Below, one piece after another: positions 8,227 through 16,704 of a stretch of DNA of 64,000 nt. The stretch is from Actinomadura sp. NAK00032 (GTDB lineage Bacteria > Actinomycetota > Actinomycetes > Streptosporangiales > Streptosporangiaceae): positions 8,308,001 through 8,372,000 of the forward strand of contig NZ_CP054932.1 of NCBI RefSeq assembly GCF_013364275.1, in the 5' to 3' direction. Each line of letters starts with the position of its first letter. Position 1 is the first letter of the stretch. The position numbers and the translations under genes were made by a program. The notes below the pieces were generated by a model. That model worked only from the letters and a program-made list of their open reading frames with translations, ran no database searches and was not told the origin of the DNA.

Positions 8227-9027
8227 GTGAGCAACGACGCTTTTGCACTGGCACGGGCCTCCGCGGACGCGCTGCGCGACCGCACGTCCCTCGACGCGTT
8301 CGACGTCGCCCTCGTGATGGGCTCGGGGTGGGTCCCGGCGGCCGACAAGCTGGGCGAGCCCGCCACCGAGCTGACGGCGACCGAGCTGCCCGGGTTCGCG
8401 CCTCCGGCGGTGGAGGGGCACGCGGGGACGATCCGCGTCGTCGAGGTGGCGGGGCACCGGGCGCTGGTGTTCCTCGGCCGGACGCACCTGTACGAGGGGC
8501 GCGGCGTCGACGCCGTGGTGCACCCCGTCAGGACGGCGCTGGCCGCCGGGGTGAAGACGGTGGTACTGACGAACGCGGCGGGCGGGCTGCGGCCCGAGCA
8601 CCAGAGCGTCGGCGACCCGGTGCTGATCGCCGACCATCTGAACCTGTCGGGCGCGAACCCGCTCACCGGCGCGACGTTCCTGGACCTCACCGAGGCGTAC
8701 TCGGGACGGCTGCGCGCCCTCGCCAAGGAGGTCGACCCGACGCTCGCGGAGGGCGTGTACGCGGCGTTCCGCGGCCCGACCTACGAGACGCCCGCCGAGA
8801 TCCGGATGCTGCGCACGCTGGGCGCCGACCTGATCGGCATGTCGACGGTGCTGGAGACGATCGCGGCGCGGCAGGGCGGCGCGGACGTCCTCGGGATCTC
8901 GCTGGTCACCAACATCGCGGCCGGGCTGTCGGACGAGCCCCTCGACCACGAGGAGGTCCTCGCGGCGGGACGCGCGTCCGCCGGGCGCATGGGCACGCTC
9001 CTCGCGACGGTCCTGGCGAAGCTATGA
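8227..9027 (+). CDS. Purine-nucleoside phosphorylase
   Basis: A 266-residue trimeric-type PNP (PNP/MTAP family), which splits purine (deoxy)nucleosides with phosphate into free base and (deoxy)ribose 1-phosphate. Visible motifs are LVMGSGWVPAADKLG (phosphate loop), FLGRTHLYEGRG, VVLTNAAGGLRPEH, the base-site segment AAFRGPTYETPAEIRML, GMSTVLETIAARQ and SLVTNIAAGLS. It starts at a GTG with a leaderless-type -10 upstream. Its stop codon overlaps the start of the phospho-sugar mutase (ATGA), so the two are translationally coupled and the ribose 1-phosphate product is probably passed to that mutase. Confidence 0.93.
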   Translation: MSNDAFALARASADALRDRTSLDAFDVALVMGSGWVPAADKLGEPATELTATELPGFAPPAVEGHAGTIRVVEVAGHRALVFLGRTHLYEGRGVDAVVHPVRTALAAGVKTVVLTNAAGGLRPEHQSVGDPVLIADHLNLSGANPLTGATFLDLTEAYSGRLRALAKEVDPTLAEGVYAAFRGPTYETPAEIRMLRTLGADLIGMSTVLETIAARQGGADVLGISLVTNIAAGLSDEPLDHEEVLAAGRASAGRMGTLLATVLAKL

Positions 9028-10652
9028 GCGACCTCCGCGCGCGCGCCGAGGAATGGCTCGCGCAGGACCCGGACCCGGACACCCGCGCCGAGCTCCGCGC
9101 GATCCTGGACCGGGGCGACGACGCGGCGCTCGCGGCCCGGTTCGGGTCCCGGCTGGAGTTCGGGACGGCGGGCCTGCGCGGCGAGTTGGGCGCCGGCCCG
9201 AACCGGATGAACCGGGTGACGGTCATGCGCGCCGCCGCCGGGCTCGCCGCCCGGCTGCCGCGCGGCGGCCGGGTCGCCGTCGGCTTCGACGCGCGGCACG
9301 GCTCGCGCCGGTTCGCCGCCGACACGGCGGCGGTGCTCAGCGGCGCGGGGCTGCGCCCGGAGGTGTTCGCCGAGCCCGTCCCGACGCCCGTGCTGGCGCA
9401 TTTCACCCGGTCGTTCGACGACATCGTGGCGGGCGTCATGGTGACGGCCAGCCACAACCCGCCGCGCGACAACGGCTACAAGGTGTACTGGTCGGACGGC
9501 GCGCAGATCGTCCCGCCGACGGACAGCGAGATCTCCGCCGCGATCGACAAGGTCGGACGGGTGGACGAGCTGCCGCTCGGCTCCGGCTGGCCGGTCCTCG
9601 CCGACGCCGGCCTGTACCTGGACGCGGTGTCGTCGCTGCGGCTCGGCGGCGACCGCGACGTCTCGATCGTCTACACGCCGATGCACGGTGTCGGCCGGGA
9701 CGTGCTGCTCGCGGCGTTCGAGCGGGCGGGCTTCCCGGCCCCGGCCGTCGTCCCCGAGCAGGCGGAGCCGGACCCCGACTTCCCGACCGTCGCGTTCCCG
9801 AACCCGGAGGAGCCCGGCGCCCTGGACCTCGCGCTGGCACTGGCCGGGGAGCGGCGGGCCGACCTGGTGATCGCCAACGACCCGGACGCGGACCGCTGCG
9901 CCGTCGCCGTTCCGTCCCCGTCCGGGTGGCGGACGCTGACCGGCGACGAGGTCGGCGGGCTGCTCGCCGAGCACGTCCTGCGGCACACCACCGGCGATGA
10001 CCGCCTGGTCGCCACCACGATCGTGTCGTCGTCGCTGCTGCGCTCGATCGCCGCCGCGCACGGGGTGCGGTTCGCCGAGTCGCTCACCGGCTTCAAATGG
10101 ATCATGAAGGCGGGGGTTCCGGGTGACCGGCTGGTGTTCGGCTATGAGGAGGCGCTCGGCTACAGCGTCGGCGACGACCGCGGCGTCCTCGTCAACGACA
10201 AGGACGGCATCGGCGCGGCGCTCGCCGTCGCGGCCCTGGCCGCCGAGGCGAAGCGGGAGGGGCGCACGCTGCTCGACCTGCTCGACGCGCAGGCCCGTGA
10301 GTACGGCCTGCACGCCACGTCGCAGCTCTCGGTCAGGGTGGACGACCTGTCGCTGATCACCGCCGCCATGACCCGGCTGCGCGCCGCTCCCCCGGCGGAG
10401 CTCGCCGGGCGCCGCGTCGAGTCGTTCGACGACCTCGCCCGCCCGGCGGACGGCCTGCCGCCCACCGACGGCCTCCGCTTCCGGCTGTCCGGCGGCGCCC
10501 GCGTGGTCGTCCGGCCCTCGGGCACCGAACCGAAGCTCAAGTGCTACCTGGAGGCCGTCCTCCCGGTGGAGGACGACGTCGCCGCGACCCGCGCGCGCGC
10601 CGCCGCCGAACTGGACGCGCTCCGCACGGCTCTCTCCACCGTCCTCGCCTAG
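9024..10652 (+). CDS. PGM2-like phospho-sugar mutase (probable phosphopentomutase)
   Basis: A 542-residue alpha-D-phosphohexomutase superfamily enzyme. The early motif EFGTAGLRGELGAGPNRMNR is characteristic of the PGM2/phosphopentomutase-like branch. The catalytic phosphoserine loop is VTASHNPPRDNGYKVYW, the metal site NDPDADRCAV, the sugar loop YEEALGYSVG and the phosphate-binding loop RPSGTEPKLKCYLE. All four domains are therefore complete. Overlap with the purine nucleoside phosphorylase gene by four bases supports a role in converting (deoxy)ribose 1-phosphate to the 5-phosphate; phosphoglucomutase or phosphomannomutase activity is the alternative. The ATG chosen is the one in the ATGA overlap. 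Confidence 0.9.
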   Translation: MSDLRARAEEWLAQDPDPDTRAELRAILDRGDDAALAARFGSRLEFGTAGLRGELGAGPNRMNRVTVMRAAAGLAARLPRGGRVAVGFDARHGSRRFAADTAAVLSGAGLRPEVFAEPVPTPVLAHFTRSFDDIVAGVMVTASHNPPRDNGYKVYWSDGAQIVPPTDSEISAAIDKVGRVDELPLGSGWPVLADAGLYLDAVSSLRLGGDRDVSIVYTPMHGVGRDVLLAAFERAGFPAPAVVPEQAEPDPDFPTVAFPNPEEPGALDLALALAGERRADLVIANDPDADRCAVAVPSPSGWRTLTGDEVGGLLAEHVLRHTTGDDRLVATTIVSSSLLRSIAAAHGVRFAESLTGFKWIMKAGVPGDRLVFGYEEALGYSVGDDRGVLVNDKDGIGAALAVAALAAEAKREGRTLLDLLDAQAREYGLHATSQLSVRVDDLSLITAAMTRLRAAPPAELAGRRVESFDDLARPADGLPPTDGLRFRLSGGARVVVRPSGTEPKLKCYLEAVLPVEDDVAATRARAAAELDALRTALSTVLA

Positions 10653-10659
10653 CGGGCGG

Positions 10660-11304
10660 TCAGCCGACCAGCGAGAGGATCAGGGCGACGATCACCGCGG
10701 CCAGGGGGACGGCCAGGGCCGCCACCGCCGGGATCGACCAGGCGACCGTGCCCCTGGCGGTCTCGGCCTGCTTCGCCGCGGCCGCCCGGTCGGGGGCGCC
10801 CGACTTGGCCCGCGGGCGGTGCCGGTCGCGCAGCTCGTTGAGCTGCTGCGCCGCGAATGCCGTCGGCGTCCGCCCCCGCAGGTCGAGGCCCGCGCCCTGG
10901 TTCTTGCGCGCCTGCTTCTCGGCGCGGGACTCGGCCTTCGCCTGGGCGCGCGGCGACGTCTGGTGCACCCAGGCGCGGGTCTCCACGTCCGTCCCGTCCG
11001 GGCCGGTGAAGCGCACCGTCACCGCGTTCTTGCCCTCGATGTTGCGGATCGCCGCCCACGGCGCGCGGACGTCCCGCAGCGGGTTGCGGACGGTGACCCC
11101 GTCGTCGTCCCCGATGATCGCGGGGCGCAGCCCGACCGTGTAGGCGATCCCGCAGCCGAGCAGCAGCAGGAACGCGATCGTGAACGTCGTCAGCGAGTAC
11201 TCGGGATCACCGGTGATGCCGACGAACAGGTCCACGAAGTTGAGCAGGGCGAACACGAGCCACGCGTAAGCGGCGACCTGCCCGCCGGTGGAGCGAATGG
11301 TCAT
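10660..11304 (-). CDS. PH-like domain membrane protein
   Basis: A 214-residue protein with two N-terminal transmembrane helices (about 10-30 and 40-60), then a bacterial PH-like domain (VTVRNPLRDVRAPWAAIRNI, TVRFTGPDGTDVETRAWVHQ). A long basic, Ala/Arg/Lys-rich segment (about 115-180) and a third C-terminal helix (VAWSIPAVAALAVPLAAVIV) follow. Function is unknown; this arrangement is common in actinobacterial envelope proteins. It lies 7 bp downstream of adenosine deaminase on the same strand and is probably cotranscribed. It is convergent with the mutase gene. Confidence 0.8.
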   Translation of the reverse strand: MTIRSTGGQVAAYAWLVFALLNFVDLFVGITGDPEYSLTTFTIAFLLLLGCGIAYTVGLRPAIIGDDDGVTVRNPLRDVRAPWAAIRNIEGKNAVTVRFTGPDGTDVETRAWVHQTSPRAQAKAESRAEKQARKNQGAGLDLRGRTPTAFAAQQLNELRDRHRPRAKSGAPDRAAAAKQAETARGTVAWSIPAVAALAVPLAAVIVALILSLVG

Positions 11305-11311
11305 GGCTCGA

Positions 11312-12403
11312 TCATGCCAGGGGCCGGGCGCCGCTCCACTTGAGCTGCGCGAAGCCGGGCTTGATCACCCCGTTGATCAGTTCGAGCCGCTCGTTGAACG
11401 GCACGAACGCCGACTTCATCGCGTTCACCGTGAACCACTGCAGGTCGTCCCAGCCGTAGCCGAACGCCTCGGTGAGCTTGGCGAACTCCCGCGACAGCGA
11501 CGTCCCGCTCATCAGCCGGTTGTCGGTGTTCACCGTGACGCGGAAGCTGAGCCGGCGCAGCAGCCCGATCGGGTGCTCGGCGATCGACTTCGCCGCGCCC
11601 GTCTGGATGTTGGACGTCGGGCACATCTCCAGCGGGATCCGCTTGTCCCGGACGTAGCCGGCGAGCCGGCCGAGCCGCGCGTCGTCGCCGTCCGCCTCGA
11701 TGTCGTCGATGATCCGCACGCCGTGGCCGAGCCGGTCGGCGCCGCACCACTGGATCGCCTGCCAGATCGACGGCAGCCCGAAGCCCTCGCCGGCGTGGAT
11801 GGTGAAGTGCGCGTTCTCCCGCTGGAGGTACTCGAACGCGTCCAGGTGCCGGGTGGGCGGGTGGCCGGCCTCGGCGCCCGCGATGTCGAACCCGACGACG
11901 CCGAGGTCGCGGTAGCGGACGGCCAGCTCGGCGATCTCCATGCTGCGCGCCTGGTGCCGCATCGCCGTGACCAGCGTCCCGACCCGGATGCCGAAGTCGG
12001 TGCGGGCCCGCGCGAACCCGTCCAGGACGGCCTCGACGACCTGCTCCAGCGTCAGGCCCCTGCTCAGATGCTGCTCGGGCGCGTACCGGACCTCGGCGTA
12101 GACGATGCCGTCGTTCGCGAGGTCCTCCGCGCACTCGTAGGCGACGCGGGTGAGCGCCTCGGCGGTCTGCATCACGCCGACGGTGTGGGAGAACGTCTCC
12201 AGGTAGCGTTCCAGCGACCCGGAGTTGGCCGCCTCCTCGAACCACGTCCGCAGCTCGTCGGGGTCGGTGGCGGGCAGGTCGGCGTAGCCGGTGTCGCGGG
12301 CCAGCTCGATGATGGTCGCGGGCCGGACGCCGCCGTCCAGGTGGTCGTGCAGCAGCACCTTCGGCGCGCGCCGGATGTCCTCAAGAGTCGGCCGCTCGTT
12401 CAT
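11312..12403 (-). CDS. add: Adenosine deaminase
   Basis: A 363-residue amidohydrolase-fold enzyme that hydrolyses (deoxy)adenosine to (deoxy)inosine and ammonia. The N-terminal zinc ligands are in HDHLDGG (His19, His21). FTIHAGEGFGLP supplies a zinc His and the catalytic-site Glu region, and RLGHGVRIIDD, CPTSNIQTGA and VNTDNRLMSGT complete the zinc/substrate site. The length is typical. Inosine produced here would be the substrate of the purine nucleoside phosphorylase encoded 2.3 kb away on the opposite strand. The gene leads a two-gene unit with the PH-like membrane protein. Confidence 0.95.
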   Translation of the reverse strand: MNERPTLEDIRRAPKVLLHDHLDGGVRPATIIELARDTGYADLPATDPDELRTWFEEAANSGSLERYLETFSHTVGVMQTAEALTRVAYECAEDLANDGIVYAEVRYAPEQHLSRGLTLEQVVEAVLDGFARARTDFGIRVGTLVTAMRHQARSMEIAELAVRYRDLGVVGFDIAGAEAGHPPTRHLDAFEYLQRENAHFTIHAGEGFGLPSIWQAIQWCGADRLGHGVRIIDDIEADGDDARLGRLAGYVRDKRIPLEMCPTSNIQTGAAKSIAEHPIGLLRRLSFRVTVNTDNRLMSGTSLSREFAKLTEAFGYGWDDLQWFTVNAMKSAFVPFNERLELINGVIKPGFAQLKWSGARPLA

Positions 12404-12458
12404 CCCTCGAATTTACCCGGACGCACCCGCGACCACCTCGTCAATTCTCGCCGACGCG

Positions 12459-12482
12459 GCCGAGGGGGAAGCCGAGGGGGAA
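12459..12482. repeat. Tandem duplication of a 12-bp unit
   Basis: Two head-to-tail copies of GCCGAGGGGGAA lie between adenosine deaminase and the cupin gene. This is probably simple slippage; no role is evident. Confidence 0.7.
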
Positions 12483-12490
12483 AGGGCGCG

Positions 12491-12512
12491 GCCGGTGGGC
12501 GGGCCCACCGGC
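12491..12512 (-). terminator. Perfect hairpin after the cupin gene
   Basis: GCCGGTGGGC and GCCCACCGGC form a perfect 10-bp stem with a two-base centre, 20 bp beyond the cupin stop codon. No T-run follows, as is usual for actinobacterial terminators. It probably ends cupin transcription and shields add. Confidence 0.6.
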
Positions 12513-12531
12513 CGTTGGCGCGGCTCGCCGG

Positions 12532-12888
12532 TCAGCCGGCCTTGGCGTACTCGCCGATGCCGCCGGCGAAGTCGAACATGACGCAGGGCTCGTCGCCGAT
12601 GACCCACGCGTCGTGGCCGGGCTCGACGACGAACACGTCACCGGGGCCGACCTCGCCCTCGGCGCCGTCGCTCATCTGGATGCGCATCCGGCCCTGCACG
12701 ACATAGCCGTTGTGGTGCACCTGGCACAGGTCGGTGCCCGCGATGTCCTTCACCGACTCCGTCCAGCGCCAGCCGGGCTCGAACGTCGCCTTCCCGAAGA
12801 CGAGACCGGACAGGTTGACGACCTCTAGGTGGCCCCTGGGGAAGTCGCGCCGGTCGTCCGGCTTCTCGATGCTCTTGATCTCGGTCAT
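12532..12888 (-). CDS. Single-domain cupin protein
   Basis: A 118-residue single cupin domain. The core motifs are present in relaxed form: CQVHHNGYVVQGRMRIQMSDG (first metal-binding strand pair) and VGPGDVFVVEPGHDAWVIGD (second), so metal binding through the His residues is plausible. Cupins of this size may be sugar- or small-molecule-binding proteins or enzymes; substrate unknown. The ATG has an AAAGGGGGAC ribosome-binding site. It is likely monocistronic: a hairpin follows its stop and a separate ABC operon lies upstream on the same strand. Confidence 0.8.
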   Translation of the reverse strand: MTEIKSIEKPDDRRDFPRGHLEVVNLSGLVFGKATFEPGWRWTESVKDIAGTDLCQVHHNGYVVQGRMRIQMSDGAEGEVGPGDVFVVEPGHDAWVIGDEPCVMFDFAGGIGEYAKAG

Positions 12889-12965
12889 GATGGGTCCCCC
12901 TTTTCACCATCACCTCCCACGCTTGCACCGCCCCTGACCTGCGTCAAGACGTGCCGGACGACGGA

Positions 12966-13796
12966 TCAGCGGCCCAGCCGCCGGTACCGCAGGACGGCCA
13001 GCGGCAGGAAGATCGCCGTGATGACGGCGGGCCAGACGAGCGCCATCAGCAGGGCGTTCTGCTCGACCCACGTACCGCCCACGGCGGCCGGGTTGCCGAA
13101 CAGCTCGCGGGACGCGGTGACCGTCGCGGAGACCGGGTTCCACCGCGCGACCGCGCCCAGCCAGTCCGGCATCAGCGCCGGCGCCACGAACGCGCTGGAG
13201 ATCATCGCGAACGGGAACGCGACCGCGAACAGGCTCCCCGCCGCCTCCTCGTTGGGGACCAGCAGGCCGAGCAGCACCCCGATCCAGATCAGGGCGAAGC
13301 GCAGCAGCAGGAACAGGCCGAACGCCGCGAGCGTGCCGAGCACGCCGCCGCTGGACCGCCAGCCGATCGCCAGCGCGGTCAGCGCCAGCACGACGAGGTC
13401 GAGGGTCGCGCTGATCAGGTCGCCGACGCCGCGCCCGGTCACGGTCGCGGACGACGCCATCGGCATGGAGCGGAAGCGGTCGGTGACCCCGCGCGTGCTC
13501 TCGTAGACGACGGCGTACGCGGTGTTCATGAACCCCATCGCCATCGTCATCCCGAACATGCCGGGCATCAGGAACTCGCGGTAGTCGCCCCCGCCGGGGA
13601 CGGACATCGCGCTGCCGAACACGTAGCCGAACAGCAGCACCGACACGATCGGGAACCCGAGCTGCCAGGCGATGTTGCTCGGCTGCCGGGCGTAGTGCGT
13701 GAGGCCGCGCACGACGATCGTCCAGCAGTCGGCGACGGCCCAGTAGAGCCGCTCGCCGACACCCTCGTCGACGGCCCCGCGTTCCACGGCGCTCAT
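12966..13796 (-). CDS. ABC-2 type permease, DrrB-like
   Basis: A 276-residue membrane subunit of a DrrAB-type ABC exporter. Six hydrophobic segments are visible, beginning with IAWQLGFPIVSVLLFGYVFG. The segment NEEAAGSLFAVAFPFAMISS followed by NPVSATVTASRELFGN is typical of ABC-2 permeases of the daunorubicin-resistance group. The ATG overlaps the stop codon of the ATPase gene (ATGA), showing translational coupling. The exported compound is unknown; no antibiotic pathway is adjacent. Confidence 0.9.
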   Translation of the reverse strand: MSAVERGAVDEGVGERLYWAVADCWTIVVRGLTHYARQPSNIAWQLGFPIVSVLLFGYVFGSAMSVPGGGDYREFLMPGMFGMTMAMGFMNTAYAVVYESTRGVTDRFRSMPMASSATVTGRGVGDLISATLDLVVLALTALAIGWRSSGGVLGTLAAFGLFLLLRFALIWIGVLLGLLVPNEEAAGSLFAVAFPFAMISSAFVAPALMPDWLGAVARWNPVSATVTASRELFGNPAAVGGTWVEQNALLMALVWPAVITAIFLPLAVLRYRRLGR

Positions 13797-14764
13797 GCCG
13801 CCACCTCTTCCTTGTCGGCCTTCTCGGTGCGGTGGCCGGTGAGGCGCAGGAACACCTCGTCCAGCGTGGGCCGGCGCAGCCCGATGTCCTCGACGGCGAT
13901 CCCGTCGTCCTGCAGCGTGCGGGCGACCTCGGTCAGCGCGGCCACCCGGTCGGCGACCGGCGCGTGCACCCGCGCCGCCTCCGCGTCCACCCGCGGCTCG
14001 GCGGACGCCGCGCGGGCGACCACCGCCGCCGCGGCGGCCAGCTCCGCGGGATCGCGCACCACCACCTCGATCCGGTCGCCGCCGATCAGCCGCTTCAGCG
14101 ACTCCGGCGAGCCGTCGGCGATGACCCGGCCCCGGTCGAGGACCGCGATGCGCCCGGCCAGCCGGTCGGCCTCCTCCAGGTACTGGGTCGTCAGCAGGAC
14201 GGTCGTGCCCTGCGCGACGAGCGAGCGGACCGCGTCCCACACCTCGTTCCGGCCGCGCGGGTCGAGCCCGGTGGTCGGCTCGTCCAGGAACAGCACGTCC
14301 GGCGCGAGGATCATGCTGGCGGCGAGGTCGAGGCGGCGCCGCATCCCGCCGCTGTACCCCTTCACGCCGCGGTCGGCCGCGTCCAGCAGGTCGAACCGCT
14401 CCAGCAGCTCCTCCGCGCGCTCGGCCGCGCGCCGCTTGCCGAGGTGGAACAGCCGGCCGAACATGCGCAGGTTCTGCCGCCCGGTCAGCACCTCGTCCAG
14501 CGCGGCGTGCTGCCCCGCCAGCCCGATCCGCCGCCGCACCGCGCGGGGCCGCGCGGCGACGTCGACCCCCGCCACCTCGGCCCGCCCACCGGTCGGCCGG
14601 GCGAGCGTCGACAGGATGCGCACGGCGGTCGTCTTCCCCGCCCCGTTCGGCCCGAGCAGCCCGTACACCATCCCCTTCGGCACCGAGAGATCGAACCCGT
14701 CAAGCGCCCGTTTCGCCCCGTACTCCTTGCGAATCCCCACCGCAAGGATCGCGTCCTCCGCCAT
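13793..14764 (-). CDS. ABC transporter ATP-binding protein, DrrA-like
   Basis: A 323-residue ATPase of the daunorubicin-resistance (DrrA) family. Walker A is GPNGAGKTTAVRIL, the Q-loop region GLAGQHAALDEVLTGRQNL, the signature YSGGMRRRLDLA, Walker B VLFLDEPTTGLDPRGR and the H-loop position carries LLTTQYLEEADRLAG (Gln in place of the usual switch His, as in other DrrA proteins). A DrrA-type C-terminal extension ends LRRPTLDEVFLRLTGH. The ATG at 14764 is preferred over one 24 bases upstream because GGAGGG lies just before it. The upstream palindrome is a probable TetR operator. Confidence 0.92.
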   Translation of the reverse strand: MAEDAILAVGIRKEYGAKRALDGFDLSVPKGMVYGLLGPNGAGKTTAVRILSTLARPTGGRAEVAGVDVAARPRAVRRRIGLAGQHAALDEVLTGRQNLRMFGRLFHLGKRRAAERAEELLERFDLLDAADRGVKGYSGGMRRRLDLAASMILAPDVLFLDEPTTGLDPRGRNEVWDAVRSLVAQGTTVLLTTQYLEEADRLAGRIAVLDRGRVIADGSPESLKRLIGGDRIEVVVRDPAELAAAAAVVARAASAEPRVDAEAARVHAPVADRVAALTEVARTLQDDGIAVEDIGLRRPTLDEVFLRLTGHRTEKADKEEVAA

Positions 14765-14777
14765 GCCACCCTCCACT

Positions 14778-14796
14778 TCGCGTATCATATACGCGA
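14778..14796. promoter_or_regulatory. Palindromic operator upstream of drrAB-type genes
   Basis: TCGCGTAT-CAT-ATACGCGA: perfect 8-bp arms around 3 bp, 14 bp before the ATPase start and overlapping the probable promoter. It is the obvious binding site for the TetR regulator encoded divergently at 15094. Confidence 0.7.
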
Positions 14797-14920
14797 TTTA
14801 ACGTACACCATACCCAAAGTCTCTCGACCTCAGCCGCACCCCAGGCTCGAACCTCAACCACCGGTTCACGGGGCGGGCGGCCGGAGGGCGCCCAGCGCCC
14901 GGAGGCCGCACGGCCCGCCG

Positions 14921-14974
14921 GACGAGAGGCCGTTTCGCGAGACGCGCCAGCGGCTCGGGAAACGGCCTCTCGTC
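14921..14974. repeat. Long inverted repeat, 21-bp arms
   Basis: Arms 14921-14941 and 14954-14974 are complementary at 20 of 21 positions around a 12-nt loop. It lies midway between the divergent ABC operon and tetR genes, so it is not at the end of either. It may be a structured RNA element or a mobile repeat remnant. Confidence 0.75.
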
Positions 14975-14980
14975 CGTGAC

Positions 14981-15031
14981 GGGGGTTCCAGGGGGTCGCC
15001 CCCCTGGACAAACAGGGGTCGCCCCCCTGGG
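14981..15031. repeat. Tandem G/C-tract palindromes
   Basis: Two adjacent palindromes, at 14988-15007 (CCAGGGGG-TCGC-CCCCCTGG) and 15013-15030 (CAGGGG...CCCCTG), separated by five AT-richer bases. Same family of G-run/C-run intergenic elements as at 7615 and 31914. Confidence 0.7.
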
Positions 15032-15093
15032 CGATAACTTCTTTCTGTGCGCCCGCTGGCGCACCGGCTACTGGGAAGAGCGGACGGACGGGC

Positions 15094-15849
15094 ATGGCAT
15101 CGGAGCGCGGCGATGGGCGGGATCTCGGGCGGAGTCTGAAGCTGCTGTGGGGCGACCGGGTCCGGCCGCCTCGGGGGCGGCCGCCGGGGCTCACGCTCGA
15201 CCGGGTCATCGCGGCGGCCGTCGAGGTCGCCGACGAGCTCGGCGAGACCGAGGGGCTCGACGCGCTGTCGATGCGCTCCATCGCGACCCGCCTGGGCGTG
15301 GGGACGATGACGCTCTACCGCTACGTCCCCGGCAAGAGCGAACTGCTGGATCTGATGCTCGACCACGTCACCGCCGTCCCCGAGGATGCGGAGCCGGACG
15401 CGGCCGGACGGAGCTGGCGGGAGATCCTGGCGGACGAGGCGCGCGGCCATTGGCGGCTGTGCCTGGAGCACCCCTGGTATCCGTTCGTCGACCAGAGCCG
15501 TCCGCTCCTAGGGCCCAACTCCATGCGCGGGCTGGACAGGCTCCTCGGCATGCTGCGTCCGACGGGCGTCGACGACCGCACGCTGATGATGATGGTCAGC
15601 GTCCAGAGCGACTACGTGGAGAGCGTCGCCCGCCGCTACATCAACGAGCGCAGGGCCGAACGCCGGACGGGCCTCAGCAACGAGGAGTTCTGGGCCGCCC
15701 AGGGCCCGTCCCTGGAGGCGGCGATGCTCAGCGGCGACTTCCCCGTCATGGCGCAACTCTCCGAGAACGTCTTCGACTTCTCCTACGAGGAGCTCTTCGA
15801 GTTCGGCCTCGACCGCCTCCTCGACGGCTTCGCCGACCACTTCGGCTGA
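15094..15849 (+). CDS. TetR family regulator beside the DrrAB-type exporter
   Basis: A 251-residue regulator with an extended N-terminus. The TetR helix-turn-helix lies at about 60-85 (SMRSIATRLGVGTMTLYRYV, followed by PGKSELLDLMLDHV). The C-terminal ligand-binding domain (about 95-250) is of the type common beside DrrA-type transporters. It is transcribed away from the exporter genes; the 8-bp-arm palindrome at 14778-14796 is its likely operator, giving ligand-controlled export (inference). The ATG is preceded by GGGAAGAGCGGACGG, a modest ribosome-binding site. Confidence 0.9.
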   Translation: MASERGDGRDLGRSLKLLWGDRVRPPRGRPPGLTLDRVIAAAVEVADELGETEGLDALSMRSIATRLGVGTMTLYRYVPGKSELLDLMLDHVTAVPEDAEPDAAGRSWREILADEARGHWRLCLEHPWYPFVDQSRPLLGPNSMRGLDRLLGMLRPTGVDDRTLMMMVSVQSDYVESVARRYINERRAERRTGLSNEEFWAAQGPSLEAAMLSGDFPVMAQLSENVFDFSYEELFEFGLDRLLDGFADHFG

Positions 15850-15854
15850 CCGGG

Positions 15855-16640
15855 TCAGTCCTTGCGGGCCAGCCCGGCGTAGTAGTACACCTCGTGCGGG
15901 TCCGCCGGGGGCGTGTCGGGACGCCATGTCGCGAGCGGCACCGCGCCCGGCGGCAGGAGCGTCGCCGGGCCGAACAGCGCGGCGAACTCGTCCCGTGTGC
16001 GCGACACCAGCGGGATGCCCGCCGCGTTCGCCGCGGCGTTGGCGGCGGCGACGGCCTCCGGGTCGAAGTCGGCGGTCGGGTGCGAGATCGCCACCGTGCT
16101 GCCGGCCGGCAGCCCGCCGAGCAGCGTCGCGACCCACCGCTCCGGGTGCCGGTCGGGCGGGAAGTACATCAGCAGCGCGACGACCATCAGCGCGACCGGA
16201 CGGGTCGGGTCGAGCGTCGCGGCGAGCAGCGGATCGCCGAGGATCGTCTCGGGCTCGGTGAGGTCGCCGTGCAGGCAGGCGACGCCGGGCACGTCCGCGA
16301 TCATGGCCCGCGCCTGCTCGGTGACCAGCGGGTCGTTGTCGACGTAGACCACGCGGACGGACGGGTCGATCCCCCGCGCGATCTCGTGCAGGTTCGGCGA
16401 CGTGGGGATCCCGCTGCCGATGTCGAGGAACTGGGTGACGCCCGACTCCACCAGGTGCCGCGTCGCCCGCTCCATGAAGGACCGGTTCGCGCGGGCCATC
16501 GCGGGCAGGGCCGGGATCGCCCGGACCATCGCGTCCCCGAGTTCCCGGTCGGCGGGGAAGTTGTCGGACCCGCCGAGCCAGTAGTCGTACACGCGGGCCG
16601 GGTGCGCGACGGAGGTGTCGAACTCCGGGGAGGCTGCCAT
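15855..16640 (-). CDS. SAM-dependent methyltransferase, DUF574 family
   Basis: A 261-residue member of the actinobacteria-specific S-adenosyl methyltransferase family (DUF574). The typical N-terminus PARVYDYWLGGSDNFPADRE is clear, followed by FLDIGSGIPTSPNLHE (SAM motif I) and VRVVYVDNDPLV (motif II acidic residue). The substrate of the family is not established. The ATG at 16640 was preferred over an upstream one because the conserved family start lies there and GAGG precedes it. It ends five bases from the convergent tetR gene. Confidence 0.92.
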   Translation of the reverse strand: MAASPEFDTSVAHPARVYDYWLGGSDNFPADRELGDAMVRAIPALPAMARANRSFMERATRHLVESGVTQFLDIGSGIPTSPNLHEIARGIDPSVRVVYVDNDPLVTEQARAMIADVPGVACLHGDLTEPETILGDPLLAATLDPTRPVALMVVALLMYFPPDRHPERWVATLLGGLPAGSTVAISHPTADFDPEAVAAANAAANAAGIPLVSRTRDEFAALFGPATLLPPGAVPLATWRPDTPPADPHEVYYYAGLARKD

Positions 16641-16704
16641 GCGCGGTCCTCTCACGATCGGCTGGTCCGATCCTCGCACCGCACGCGCGGCGCCGGGAAG
16701 CGAC

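Noticed and set aside
12966..14764. Antibiotic biosynthesis or resistance cluster around the DrrAB-type exporter
   Set aside because: No biosynthetic genes are adjacent; the DrrA/DrrB similarity shows only transporter type.
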